Positions 31,134 through 40,033 are shown, counted from the first letter of the stretch. The stretch is DNA of 53,906 nt from Rhizobium sp. Leaf306 (GCF_001423425.1 NZ_LMNX01000009.1:1-53906), one strand, 5' to 3'. Made by a program: numbers and translations. The notes: generated by a model not told the origin, from the sequence alone.

Positions 31134-32591
31134 GTGGTGGCTCGCGCTCTCATGTTTCAGGGGACAGGCTCGGATGTGGGCAAGTCGCTGGTCGTTGCCG
31201 GGCTTGCCCGCGTCTTCACGCTGCGGGGCTTGAGTGTCCTGCCCTTCAAGCCGCAAAACATGTCCAACAATGCCGCGGTCACCGCCGATGGCGGCGAAAT
31301 CGGCCGGGCGCAGGCACTGCAGGCAAGGGCTGCCGGCGTGCCGCTCAGTGTCCATATGAACCCGGTTCTGTTGAAGCCCCAGAGCGAAGTCGGGGCACAG
31401 GTGGTGGTGCAGGGCAGGGTGGAGGGCAATGCCAAGGCTGCCGAATACCAGCTTCTGAAGCCGAGGCTGCTTTCGCGGGTGCTTGAGAGCTTCGAGATCC
31501 TGAAAGCCAAGGCAGACCTCGTCCTCGTCGAAGGGGCAGGTAGCGCTTCGGAGATCAACCTTCGCCAGAACGACATTGCCAATATGGGTTTTGCCCGCGC
31601 TGCCGATGTCCCGGTGGTTCTCATCGGCGATATCGACCGGGGCGGCGTGATCGCGAGCCTTGCCGGCACGAAACTCGTCATCGATGACGATGACGCGGCA
31701 ATGATCCACGGCTTTATCGTCAACCGCTTTCGCGGCGATCCGGCCTTGTTTGCCGAGGGCATGCGGATGATCGGTGCGTTTACCGGCTGGCAGTCGATCG
31801 GCCTCTTGCCGCATTTCCCAGATGCCGCGCTCCTGCCGGCGGAAGATGCGCTCGGCCTTACCCAGGCCTTCGCACACAAGCCCGGTGCGAAACTGCGGAT
31901 CGCGGTGCCGATCCTGCCGCATATTTCCAATTTCGATGATCTCGACCCGCTGGAAGCGGAGCCGGATGTCGAGCTCATCCGTGTCAGGCGCGGCAACGCC
32001 ATTCCTGGGAACTGCGATCTCGTGCTTCTGGTCGGCTCGAAGGCCACGATCGCGGATCTGGCGGCGCTGCGGGAGGCCGGTTTCGATACCGATATCGTGG
32101 CTCATCTCAGGCGAGGCGGTCGTGTTCTCGGTCTCTGCGGCGGGTATCAGATGCTTGGCAGACGGATATCGGATCCCGAGGGATCGGAAGGTCCTCCCGG
32201 TTCGGCGGAGGGGCTGGGGCTTCTCGATGTCGAAACCGTGCTTTCGGCGTCGAAGCGGCTGGAGGCGGTTACAGGCGTCAGCTCCGACGGAATATCATTC
32301 GCCGGCTACGAAATGCATACGGGTCATACCACTGGCGCCGACTGTTCGCGCCCGTTTTCGAGCATTGCCGGTCATGCGGAAGGTGCGTCATCGGCGGATG
32401 GCAGGGTGGTCGGCACCTATGTGCATGGACTGTTTTGCGATGATCGCCAGCGTTCGGCCTGGCTGTCGCGTCTCGGGGGCACCGTGTCGGGCCTGAATTA
32501 CGAGGCCAATGTCGATGCCATTCTCGATCGCCTTGCCGTGCATATGGAGCAGCATCTCGATATCGATGGACTGCTCAAAATTGCCAGATGA
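31134..32591 (+). CDS. cobQ: Cobyric acid synthase
   Basis: Glutamine-dependent amidotransferase that amidates the b, d, e and g side chains to form adenosylcobyric acid. The 485-residue protein has an N-terminal P-loop (GTGSDVGKS, 10-18), FKPQNMSNNA, and a C-terminal glutaminase domain with the catalytic Cys in LGLCGGYQMLG and a final GTYVHGLF His motif. It starts at a GTG three bases after cobO; a second GTG at 31137 is possible. Its 3' end overlaps the convergent cobD by 17 bases. Confidence 0.95.
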   Translation: MVARALMFQGTGSDVGKSLVVAGLARVFTLRGLSVLPFKPQNMSNNAAVTADGGEIGRAQALQARAAGVPLSVHMNPVLLKPQSEVGAQVVVQGRVEGNAKAAEYQLLKPRLLSRVLESFEILKAKADLVLVEGAGSASEINLRQNDIANMGFARAADVPVVLIGDIDRGGVIASLAGTKLVIDDDDAAMIHGFIVNRFRGDPALFAEGMRMIGAFTGWQSIGLLPHFPDAALLPAEDALGLTQAFAHKPGAKLRIAVPILPHISNFDDLDPLEAEPDVELIRVRRGNAIPGNCDLVLLVGSKATIADLAALREAGFDTDIVAHLRRGGRVLGLCGGYQMLGRRISDPEGSEGPPGSAEGLGLLDVETVLSASKRLEAVTGVSSDGISFAGYEMHTGHTTGADCSRPFSSIAGHAEGASSADGRVVGTYVHGLFCDDRQRSAWLSRLGGTVSGLNYEANVDAILDRLAVHMEQHLDIDGLLKIAR

Positions 32592-33540
32592 GCAGCGCCA
32601 GGAGGCCGAACAGGCCGATCAGCAGCGCATCCGCCACGCGCGCAAGCTTGAGGGCGCGGGTAATGTCGTCGAAATTCAGGTTGGTCCGGTTACCCTCTCC
32701 CATGTAGCGGGCTTCGATCATCTGGCCGCCGTAACTGCGGGGACCCGCGAGCGCGATGCCAAGCGCACCCGCCATCGCCGCTTCGGGCCAGCCGGCATTC
32801 GGCGAACGATGATGCTTGGCGTCCCGGCGGATCGCACGTATGGCATCGCGGGGCGAGGCGTCCTTGACGAAGATCGCGGCCAAAACGAACAGCGCCGCCG
32901 TCAGGCGCGAGGCCGGCAGATTGATCAGGTCGTCGAACCGGGCCGCGGCCCAGCCGAACGCTTCATGACGCGGAGACCGATGGCCGATCATGCTGTCGGC
33001 GGTATTGGCAGCCTTGTAGGCCGCGCCGCCGGCCAGGCCGCCGATGCCGAGCCAGAAGGCAGGGGCGACCACGCCATCGGAAAAATTCTCGGCCAGGCTT
33101 TCGATCGCGGCACGGCAAACCGCGGCGTCATCGAGCTTTTCCGGATCGCGGCCGACAATCATCGAGACGGCCTTGCGTCCGGCGTCGAGCCCGTTGTAGC
33201 GCAACGCGGTTGCCACGGCTTCCACATGGGTCTCGAGGCTTTTCTGGGCCGGCAAGCTGGCTGCGGCAAGCACGAGAAGGATCGGTCCGAAGGGCAAAAG
33301 CATGAGAACGGCGGCAATCGCCAGCGCGGCGGCGACGGTGCAGCCGATGAGGACAATGAGCGCGAGGATGCCCATGCGTTTGCGGCTGGCGAAATCATCG
33401 CCCTCACGGTTCCATCGACTGTCGAGTGCCGATATCAGCCGGCCGATCCAGGTGACGGGATGGCCGACGCGTTTGAACAGCCAGTCCGGATAGCCGACGA
33501 TGCGTTCGGTGATCAGGGCGAAGAATGCGAGAAGGAACAT
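32575..33540 (-). CDS. cobD: Adenosylcobinamide-phosphate synthase (CbiB type)
   Basis: Integral membrane protein of 321 residues that joins (R)-1-amino-2-propanol or its phosphate to adenosylcobyric acid. Hallmarks are the N-terminal ERIVGYPDWLFKRVGHPVTWIGRLI, several membrane helices, ESLAENFSDGVVAPAFW, and AANTADSMIGHRSPRHEAFGWAAARFDDL. The ATG at 33540 fits relatives and shares the tetramer CATG with the opposite ATG of cobC, so the two genes start at the same spot on opposite strands. No strong ribosome binding site is visible. The name follows the P. denitrificans convention, in which cobD corresponds to Salmonella cbiB. Confidence 0.93.
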   Translation of the reverse strand: MFLLAFFALITERIVGYPDWLFKRVGHPVTWIGRLISALDSRWNREGDDFASRKRMGILALIVLIGCTVAAALAIAAVLMLLPFGPILLVLAAASLPAQKSLETHVEAVATALRYNGLDAGRKAVSMIVGRDPEKLDDAAVCRAAIESLAENFSDGVVAPAFWLGIGGLAGGAAYKAANTADSMIGHRSPRHEAFGWAAARFDDLINLPASRLTAALFVLAAIFVKDASPRDAIRAIRRDAKHHRSPNAGWPEAAMAGALGIALAGPRSYGGQMIEARYMGEGNRTNLNFDDITRALKLARVADALLIGLFGLLALLIWQF

Positions 33541-34555
33541 GCAGTTGGCGATCTCTGAGTTGGGCAGTCCGATACAGCATGGCGGCAACCTCGCCATGGC
33601 GCGTGCGCTGTTTCCTTGGGCACCCGAGCCGTGGATCGATCTATCGACCGGCATCAACCCGCATTCCTATCCGCATACGCCGATCCCCGGCAATGTTTTT
33701 GCACGTCTGCCGGAGCCTTCTTCGCTCGAGAGGTTGAAGACGGTTGCAGCTGAGGCGTATAGGGCTCCGTCAGCCGCTCATATCGTGGCCGGGCCGGGCA
33801 CGCAGATCCTGCTGCCGATCATCGCCGGCCTTGTCGGAGCGACCGGAAAGGCCGCCATCCTGTCGCCCACCTATGCGGAACATGCACGTGCCGCGACAAT
33901 GGCGGGCTTTCAGGTTCTGGAGACGGACGATCTCGACCATCTCGCGACAGCCAGTCTCGCCGTCATCGTCAACCCGAACAATCCGACCGGCCGGATCGTT
34001 TCGACGGACGACATTCTGGCGCTGGCCGAAATCATGCGCGCGAAGGGCGGACTGCTCGTCGTCGATGAAGCTTTCATGGATGTGTCGGAAGCCCAGAGTG
34101 TTGCCAGCGCTGTCGGCGAGGGCGGGCTAATCGTGCTGCGCTCTTTCGGCAAGTTCTATGGCATGGCCGGCCTGCGGCTGGGCTTTGCGATCGGCCAAGC
34201 CGATCTCATGGCAAGGATCGAGGAGAGGCTCGGGCCCTGGGCGGTCTCCGGTCCGGCTCTGCATGTGGCTTGCGAAGCGCTGGCCGATGCCGATTGGCAG
34301 GCTGCGATGCGCGTGAGGCTCGGCACAGATGCGGCAAGGCTGGACGCAGCTCTGTCCGCTGCCGGCATTCCGGTCTTCGGCGGCACGTCATTGTTTCGTT
34401 TCATACGGGACAGGCGTGCCCAGACTCTGTTCCAGCACCTAGGCCGACACGGGATCATCACGCGCCGCTTTAGCGAGCGTCCGGACGATCTACGGCTGGG
34501 GCTGCCTGAGGAGAAGGACTGGTCTCGGCTGGAAGCGGCACTCGGAGGCTTCTAG
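33539..34555 (+). CDS. cobC: Threonine-phosphate decarboxylase-like (CobC)
   Basis: Class I PLP enzyme of 338 residues taking part in making the aminopropanol arm. It has an N-terminal HGGNLAMAR and WIDLSTGINPHSYP, the NPNNPTG loop (145-151), VVDEAF (174-179), and the PLP lysine at 205 in RSFGKFYGMAGLRLG. The start is probably the ATG at 33539; AAGGA is only two bases before it, so an earlier ATG at 33500 or a TTG slightly inside is possible. Its start overlaps that of cobD, and its TAG stop shares CTAG with the stop of the convergent P1 peptidase. In the P. denitrificans scheme this is cobC, comparable to Salmonella cobD. Confidence 0.9.
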   Translation: MQLAISELGSPIQHGGNLAMARALFPWAPEPWIDLSTGINPHSYPHTPIPGNVFARLPEPSSLERLKTVAAEAYRAPSAAHIVAGPGTQILLPIIAGLVGATGKAAILSPTYAEHARAATMAGFQVLETDDLDHLATASLAVIVNPNNPTGRIVSTDDILALAEIMRAKGGLLVVDEAFMDVSEAQSVASAVGEGGLIVLRSFGKFYGMAGLRLGFAIGQADLMARIEERLGPWAVSGPALHVACEALADADWQAAMRVRLGTDAARLDAALSAAGIPVFGGTSLFRFIRDRRAQTLFQHLGRHGIITRRFSERPDDLRLGLPEEKDWSRLEAALGGF

Positions 34556-35550
34556 CCGCCGAACCGGTCGCTCCAGGCGGGTTGGGCGTTAGCGTTTGGC
34601 AGCGCGGTCGCCTCGAATACACCCCTAGCAACGGCTCTTGCCGTGACCAGGGTTGCGAGATGGCAGAGTTCGGCGAAGGCCCCCATGTCTTCCATCGGGA
34701 TTTTTCCGGTGGCTGCCGAAAAGATCGTGTCGCCATCTCCCGGCAGATGTGCTGGCAAGACGGCGCGTGCCAGTCCGTCATGCGCCATGATCGACAGCCT
34801 GTGCGCCTGCGCCTTGGTCAGAACTGCATCGGTGACGACCACGCCGATCGTCGTCGCCTTCAACGTCACGCCCTTCATCCGCAGGGACGTGTGGTCGGCT
34901 GTGAATGTCGAGGGAAGGCCGAGACCCCCGAACTCGTCATCCTGCTCGAACGGTGCCGACCAGAAGTGCTTGGTATCACCGACCGTTGCGGCGCCCATGG
35001 CATTCACGGCCATGAGGACGGCAATCGTGTGCCCGGACGCGGTCTTTGCGCTTGCCGAACCGATGCCGCCCTTGACGGTCGCGGTCGTGGCGCCGGTGCC
35101 GGCCCCGACTGTGCCGAGCGCGAATGCACCTTTCTGCGCGGCGCAGAAGGCGTCGTAGCCCATGTCGCGGTAGGGCGAATGGAGGCCCCAGTCCTTGTTG
35201 CCGCCGTTCAGAAGATCCATCAGGATTGCCTGCGGCACGATCGGCACCCTGGCAGACCCGACGGGAAAGCCGCGGCCGATCCGGCGCAAGCCCGCCTGCA
35301 CCCCGCCGGCTGCATCCAGCCCGAAGGCCGAGCCGCCCGAGAGAACGAAGGCATCGACTGTCTGCACCGTCATGGACGGGTCGAGAAGGGCGGTCTCGCG
35401 CCCACCCGGTGCGCCGCCGAGAACCGAGCCGGAGGCGATCGCCGGCTGATCGAAGATGATCGCGGTGACGCCCGAGCCAAGCTGCAGATCGGTCGCGTGG
35501 CCAACGGCCACGCCCTCGATATCGGTGAGGAGGTTCAATGGCGCCACCAT
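34552..35550 (-). CDS. P1-family (DmpA-like) peptidase
   Basis: A 332-residue member of peptidase family S58/P1, self-processing enzymes that cleave N-terminal D- or beta-amino acids from small peptides or amides. It starts PLNLLTDIEGVAVGHATD and shows VLGGAPGGRET, VLSGGSAFGLDAAGGV, VGAGTGATTATVKGGIGSAS and MAVNAMGAA, all family segments. The start is set at 35550, eight bases after the ALDH7 gene; the frame is open to 35607 only inside that gene. It appears to be the last gene of the oxidoreductase-dehydrogenase operon, hinting at an amide or lactam-derived substrate, but this is inference. Confidence 0.85.
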   Translation of the reverse strand: MVAPLNLLTDIEGVAVGHATDLQLGSGVTAIIFDQPAIASGSVLGGAPGGRETALLDPSMTVQTVDAFVLSGGSAFGLDAAGGVQAGLRRIGRGFPVGSARVPIVPQAILMDLLNGGNKDWGLHSPYRDMGYDAFCAAQKGAFALGTVGAGTGATTATVKGGIGSASAKTASGHTIAVLMAVNAMGAATVGDTKHFWSAPFEQDDEFGGLGLPSTFTADHTSLRMKGVTLKATTIGVVVTDAVLTKAQAHRLSIMAHDGLARAVLPAHLPGDGDTIFSAATGKIPMEDMGAFAELCHLATLVTARAVARGVFEATALPNANAQPAWSDRFGG

Positions 35551-35557
35551 GCGAGCA

Positions 35558-37099
35558 TCAGTCGATATCGAACTTGACGCCCTGCGCGAGCGGCAGGCTG
35601 CGGCCATAGTTCACGGTGTTGGTGGCGCGGCGCATATAGGCGCGCCACGCATCGGAGCCTGATTCGCGGCCGCCGCCGGTTTCCTTCTCGCCGCCGAAAG
35701 CGCCGCCGATTTCCGCGCCCGAGGGACCGATATTCACATTGGCAATGCCGCAATCGGAACCGCGCGCGGAAACGAAGGCTTCGGCTTCCCGGATGTCGTT
35801 GGTGAAGATCGAGGAGGACAGGCCCTGCGGCACATCGTTATGCAGCGCAATCGCCTCGTCGAAGTCCTGATATCGGATGACGTAGAGGATCGGCGCGAAG
35901 GTTTCGTCTCTGACCGGGCCGGTCTGATCAGGCATTTCAACGATGGCCGGGCGCACGTAATAGGCATCAGCCGCCTCGCCATCCAGCACGCGCTCACCGC
36001 CAACCACTGTGCCTCCGGCGGCCTTGGCTGCCTCGAGTGCTGCCTGCATCTTGTCGAAGGCTGCCTGATCGATCAGGGGGCCAACGAGATTGCCGTCCTG
36101 CAGCGGAGAACCGATGGTGACCGACTGGTAGGCCTTGGCAAGCCGGGGCACGAGCGCGTCATAAACGCTGTCATGGACGAAGAGGCGCCGCAGCGTCGTG
36201 CAGCGCTGTCCGGCCGTGCCCATGGCGGAGAAGGCGACACCGCGGAGGGTCAGATCGAGATCGGCCGTCGGGCTGACGATCGCGGCATTGTTGCCGCCGA
36301 GTTCGAGAATGGAGCGGGCAAAGCGCTTGGCCAGCCGCGGACCGACTTCGCGGCCCATGCGGGTGGAGCCTGTCGCAGACACCAGCGGCACCTTGTCATG
36401 ATCAACGAGGATTTCGCCGATTTCGCGACCGCCGATCAGCAGGGTCGAGAGGTTCGCAGGGGCCTTTCCACCATCGGCGATATAGCGGGACAGCGCCTTT
36501 TCGAAGATCGCCTGTGTGGCGAGCGCGGTCAGCGGGGTCTTTTCCGAAGGCTTCCAGATGGTGGAATTGCCGCAGACGAGGGCAAGCGCTGCATTCCATG
36601 ACCAAACGGCGACGGGGAAGTTGAAGGCGGAGATGATGCCGACGGGGCCGAGCGGGTGCCAGGTTTCCATCATCCGGTGCTCGGAACGCTCGGTTGCGAT
36701 CGTCAGGCCGTAGAGCTGGCGCGACAGGCCGACTGCGAAATCGCAGATGTCGATCATTTCCTGGACTTCGCCAAGACCTTCGGATGTGACCTTGCCGACT
36801 TCGATCGACACGAGGCGACCGAGGGAAGTCTTGGCGGCACGCAGTTCCTCGCCCAGCAGCCGGATCAGTTCGCCGCGCTTGGGCGCCGGCACAAGGCGCC
36901 ATTCGAGGAAGGCCTGATGCGCGGCATCGATCGCTGCTCTCGCATCGTCTGCGCTCACTTCCGGCAGCTTGCCGATTTCCGTGCCCGTGATCGGCGAGCG
37001 GACGGTGAGCGTCCCGCCCTTGTACTGGTCGGCTGTGACGCCGAGATCAGCAAAGATCTTGTCCACTTCGGCGACGAGGTCGAGTTTGGCGAGCGTCAT
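35558..37099 (-). CDS. amaB: ALDH7-type dehydrogenase (piperideine-6-carboxylate / aminoadipate semialdehyde)
   Basis: NAD-dependent aldehyde dehydrogenase of 513 residues in the antiquitin (ALDH7) branch. It has catalytic Cys300 in GTAGQRCTTLRR, Glu266 in LELGGNN, and the branch-specific C-terminus NTVNYGRSLPLAQGVKFD. ALDH7 enzymes oxidise alpha-aminoadipate semialdehyde, in equilibrium with piperideine-6-carboxylate, to aminoadipate in lysine breakdown. An FAD oxidase directly upstream gives the amaA-amaB order known from Pseudomonas putida pipecolate catabolism, which supports the call. The gap to that gene is 83 bases, so some independent expression is possible. Confidence 0.8.
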   Translation of the reverse strand: MTLAKLDLVAEVDKIFADLGVTADQYKGGTLTVRSPITGTEIGKLPEVSADDARAAIDAAHQAFLEWRLVPAPKRGELIRLLGEELRAAKTSLGRLVSIEVGKVTSEGLGEVQEMIDICDFAVGLSRQLYGLTIATERSEHRMMETWHPLGPVGIISAFNFPVAVWSWNAALALVCGNSTIWKPSEKTPLTALATQAIFEKALSRYIADGGKAPANLSTLLIGGREIGEILVDHDKVPLVSATGSTRMGREVGPRLAKRFARSILELGGNNAAIVSPTADLDLTLRGVAFSAMGTAGQRCTTLRRLFVHDSVYDALVPRLAKAYQSVTIGSPLQDGNLVGPLIDQAAFDKMQAALEAAKAAGGTVVGGERVLDGEAADAYYVRPAIVEMPDQTGPVRDETFAPILYVIRYQDFDEAIALHNDVPQGLSSSIFTNDIREAEAFVSARGSDCGIANVNIGPSGAEIGGAFGGEKETGGGRESGSDAWRAYMRRATNTVNYGRSLPLAQGVKFDID

Positions 37100-37182
37100 G
37101 TCGGTCTCCGGATATCGAAATTTGGGGTCAATCTACAAATCGGGGCCGGTTTGACAACAGGTCCGCCGATATTCGTTCGGGG

Positions 37183-38466
37183 TCAGAAGCGTTCGCCCGT
37201 GAAATGAGCGATCTGGGCGCCGGCCTCGTAATAGGCTTCCTTGATGGTGCGAAAGCCTGGTTCGGTGATGCCTGTCAGCGGCAGCGGCAGGTCTTCCTCG
37301 GTGATCTCTCCGAGGATATGGCGGGCAAGAACCTTGCCGAAATTGGTGCCCGGCGAGATGCCGCGGCCATTATAGCCGGAAAAACCGATGACGTTGCGGC
37401 CGAATTTGTGGAAGCGCGGCAGGGCGTTGTCGGTCATGCCGATCTTGCCGTGCCATTCGGCTTCGAATTCCACGTCGCCAAGCTGCGGGAAAAGCCGCTT
37501 CAGCGACCGCCGTGCCCAGGATTTGTGGATGTCGAGGCCGGTTCCGCGCAATGCGCCGACGGACCCGAAGACAAGGCGGCCGGCTTGGTCCATCCGGAAG
37601 GAGGACAGGACTTCCTTCGTATCCCAGCAGCCTTCGGAATTCGGCAGGACCGATCCGCGCAGGTTGGCGGACAGCGGCTTTGTTGCCAGGTTGAAATAGG
37701 GCAGGTGCACCTGTTCGCGCCGTATCTGCGCCCATGGGCCGGTGCTGTAGGCGTCGGTCGATACGATGATCCAGTCGGCGTGAACTTCGCCGTCAGCAGT
37801 CTTGACGATCTTCTTGCCATCGGCCTCGGACGTCTCGATGACGGCGCTAGCCGTGTGGAGTTTCGCCCCGGCCCTGATGGCCACATGGGCGAGGCCGCGG
37901 GCATAGGCGAGCGGCTGAAGCGTGCCGGCGCGCATGTCGAGGAGCGCGCCCGAATAGGCGTTCGTGCCGATCCGGCGTTCGGTCTCTGCGGCATCCAGCA
38001 TGGTGACCGGGGCACCGCGCTTTTGCCATTGGCGCGCGCGTTCCTCCAGTTCCCGCAGTCCCTTGTCACCGACAGCGCAGTGGAGCGTGCCGTTGGTTTC
38101 GAGCTCGCAGGCGATGGCGTGCTTCTCGATTAGTTCGCGGACGAGGTAGGGGCCGTTGCCGAGCAGGTCGAGTGCCCGTTCGCCGTAGAGATCGCCGAGT
38201 TCTTTCGGGAAATCGTCGGGCATGACCCACATGCCGGCATTGATCAGCCCGACATTGCGGCCGGCACCGCCGAAGCCGATCTCGGCTGCTTCCAAAAGGA
38301 CGACGGCGACGCCGCGTTCCGCCAGATGCAGGGCCGCGGAGAGACCGGTATAGCCGCCACCGACGATCACCACGTCCGACGACGTTGATCCTCTCAGAGG
38401 AAGAGTGGAAGGAGCCGCAGGAGCAGTTCTTTCCCAGAGGCCGTGGGAGCGCTGGTCGTCGAGCAT
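37183..38466 (-). CDS. FAD-dependent oxidoreductase, probable L-pipecolate oxidase
   Basis: DAO/GlpO-fold flavoprotein of 427 residues, cytoplasmic or membrane-associated. The FAD-binding motif is DVVIVGGGYTGLSAALHL (GGGYTG at 36-41), with GRNVGLINAGMW after it and a C-terminal FSGYNGRGISPGTNFGKVLA segment typical of amino-acid or amine oxidases. Length and position beside an ALDH7 gene match AmaA of P. putida, which oxidises L-pipecolate to piperideine-6-carboxylate. Other amines are possible, so no symbol is given. GGGAA seven bases before the ATG at 38466 favours that over the in-frame GTG at 38481. A LysR gene is divergent. Confidence 0.8.
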   Translation of the reverse strand: MLDDQRSHGLWERTAPAAPSTLPLRGSTSSDVVIVGGGYTGLSAALHLAERGVAVVLLEAAEIGFGGAGRNVGLINAGMWVMPDDFPKELGDLYGERALDLLGNGPYLVRELIEKHAIACELETNGTLHCAVGDKGLRELEERARQWQKRGAPVTMLDAAETERRIGTNAYSGALLDMRAGTLQPLAYARGLAHVAIRAGAKLHTASAVIETSEADGKKIVKTADGEVHADWIIVSTDAYSTGPWAQIRREQVHLPYFNLATKPLSANLRGSVLPNSEGCWDTKEVLSSFRMDQAGRLVFGSVGALRGTGLDIHKSWARRSLKRLFPQLGDVEFEAEWHGKIGMTDNALPRFHKFGRNVIGFSGYNGRGISPGTNFGKVLARHILGEITEEDLPLPLTGITEPGFRTIKEAYYEAGAQIAHFTGERF

Positions 38467-38564
38467 CGAAAGTTCCCGCACTTTATGTTTTGCAGACTTT
38501 ACAGAACCGGTTTCCCAATGAATATCGACATAATCTCAACAGGTCATTCGCGGGAGGAATGACA

Positions 38565-39494
38565 ATGCTCCCGCCAAGACGGTTTCTTCCATCGTTTTCG
38601 CTTCTTGCCGCCTTCGAGGCGGCGGCTCGCAGTGGCAGCGTCACTGCGGCGGCGCACGAACTCGGCCTGACCCAGAGCGCCGTCAGCCGCCAGATATCAG
38701 CGCTGGAGAAACAGCTGGGCGTGGCGCTGTTCCTGCGCGAGCGGCAAACGATCCGGCTGACGCTGGCCGGCGATGCCTATGCACGCGAGGTGCGCGAGGC
38801 GTTGCGGCGGATTTCCAATGCGTCGCTGAACCTTCGGGCCAATCCGTCCGGTGGAACGCTCAATCTCGGCATCCTGCCGTTTTTCGGCACGCGCTGGCTC
38901 ACGCCAAGGATCGGCCGGTTTCTCGATCTTCATCCCGGCGTCGTCGTCAACCTGACCACGCGGCTCGAGCCGTTCGATTTCCGGTTCGATACGCTGGATG
39001 CGGCGATCCATTTCGGCTCGGCGCGCTGGCCGGGTGCTGCCCTGACATTCCTGATGGACGAGGATGTGATCCCGGCCTGCAGCCCGGCTTTCCTAAGGAA
39101 GCATGCCATCCAGGCACCGGGTGATCTGGTGCATGCGCCGCTGCTTCACCTCAACAGCCGGCCGGATGCCTGGGAGACGTGGTTCCGCACAGCGACAACC
39201 GAGTTCGACGCACTGCACGGCATGCTGTTTGACCAGTTCGCGACCATGGTCGAGGCGGCCGTCGCAGGTCTCGGCACGGCGCTGCTGCCGCGCTTCCTGA
39301 TCGAACGCGAATTGCAGCAGGGGCTGCTGGTGGGGGCGGTTGCCGGGGGATCGATGGGGACGGGCCAGTATTATCTCGCCTATCCACCCGACCGCGCAAC
39401 CTACCCGCCGCTTGCCGTGTTTCGCGACTGGATCTCGCGCGAGATCGAGGCGGATCACTTGCGATCACCGGCGCTATCGGCCAATAGTCCGTGA
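38565..39494 (+). CDS. LysR-family transcriptional regulator
   Basis: A 309-residue LysR regulator with an N-terminal winged helix-turn-helix (about 14-70; SVTAAAHELGLTQSAVSRQISALEKQLG) and a GcvA-like effector domain with TLNLGILPFFGTRWLTPRI. It is divergent from the oxidoreductase gene with about 100 bases between them, so it is the likely regulator of the proposed lysine/pipecolate genes; the effector is unknown. ATG codons exist at 38559 and 38565. GGGAGG at 38552-38557 is spaced correctly only for 38565. Confidence 0.87.
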   Translation: MLPPRRFLPSFSLLAAFEAAARSGSVTAAAHELGLTQSAVSRQISALEKQLGVALFLRERQTIRLTLAGDAYAREVREALRRISNASLNLRANPSGGTLNLGILPFFGTRWLTPRIGRFLDLHPGVVVNLTTRLEPFDFRFDTLDAAIHFGSARWPGAALTFLMDEDVIPACSPAFLRKHAIQAPGDLVHAPLLHLNSRPDAWETWFRTATTEFDALHGMLFDQFATMVEAAVAGLGTALLPRFLIERELQQGLLVGAVAGGSMGTGQYYLAYPPDRATYPPLAVFRDWISREIEADHLRSPALSANSP

Positions 39495-39532
39495 GATTGT
39501 TATTGTTTTGACCGACCGACGGGAAGACCCTG

Positions 39533-39769
39533 ATGAAACCGATATTCGTCCAGCTTCGCTGCAAGCCCGGCAAGACCTACGAGGTCGCCGATGCGATCTA
39601 CAAGACCGAGCTGGCTTCCGAACTCTATTCCACCAGCGGCGACTGGGACCTGCTTCTGAAAGTTTATATCAGCGGCGACGATGAAATCGGCCGCTTCGTC
39701 AACGAGAAGATTGCCTCGATCCCCGGTATCGAGCGGTCGCTGACGACGATGACGTTCACGGCGTTCTGA
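39533..39769 (+). CDS. Stand-alone Lrp/AsnC ligand-binding (RAM) domain protein
   Basis: A 78-residue protein equal to the C-terminal amino-acid-binding domain of Lrp/AsnC regulators (KPIFVQLRCKPGK, then SGDWDLLLKVYISGDDEIGRF). It has no DNA-binding domain. Such RAM-only proteins form oligomers and bind amino acids, and may act on full-length Lrp proteins. It sits just after the LysR gene and before a strong terminator, which places it in a putative amino-acid catabolism unit. Its precise role is not known. Confidence 0.8.
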   Translation: MKPIFVQLRCKPGKTYEVADAIYKTELASELYSTSGDWDLLLKVYISGDDEIGRFVNEKIASIPGIERSLTTMTFTAF

Positions 39770-39786
39770 TCCGTGATGCCTTACAT

Positions 39787-39815
39787 AGAAAAGCCGCCTC
39801 AAGGGCGGCTTTTCT
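39787..39815. terminator. Strong bidirectional terminator
   Basis: AGAAAAGCCGCC pairs with GGCGGCTTTTCT around a five-base loop: a 12-base-pair stem with A and T runs on both sides. It ends the RAM-domain gene on the plus strand and the small hypothetical gene on the minus strand. Confidence 0.9.
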
Positions 39816-39835
39816 GTCTCGACGATCAGGTTTGA

Positions 39836-40033
39836 TCAGGCAAGCGCCGTCGGCGCATTCGCGCGTGCACGCACCAACTCGCGAATGGCCGTTTTCACTT
39901 CGTCGGGCGAATTGAAACGCTGCTCATCGAGATCGATGACGTGAAACTTCACGGCAATGAATTTCAACCGGTCTTCATCCGGGATAACGATACCGACGGG
40001 CTCGCCGCCGAATTCTATAACTTGCTTCTGCAT
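39836..40033 (-). CDS. Small conserved-looking hypothetical protein
   Basis: A 65-residue protein opening MQKQVIEFGGEPVGIVIPDEDRLKFIAV. It is hydrophilic with no signal peptide or membrane helix and contains alternating charged and aliphatic stretches that could form a small alpha-beta fold. GGGAG seven bases before the ATG at 40033, and the shared terminator immediately after it, support a real gene. I do not recognise a domain; similar short proteins occur in rhizobia. Confidence 0.6.
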   Translation of the reverse strand: MQKQVIEFGGEPVGIVIPDEDRLKFIAVKFHVIDLDEQRFNSPDEVKTAIRELVRARANAPTALA

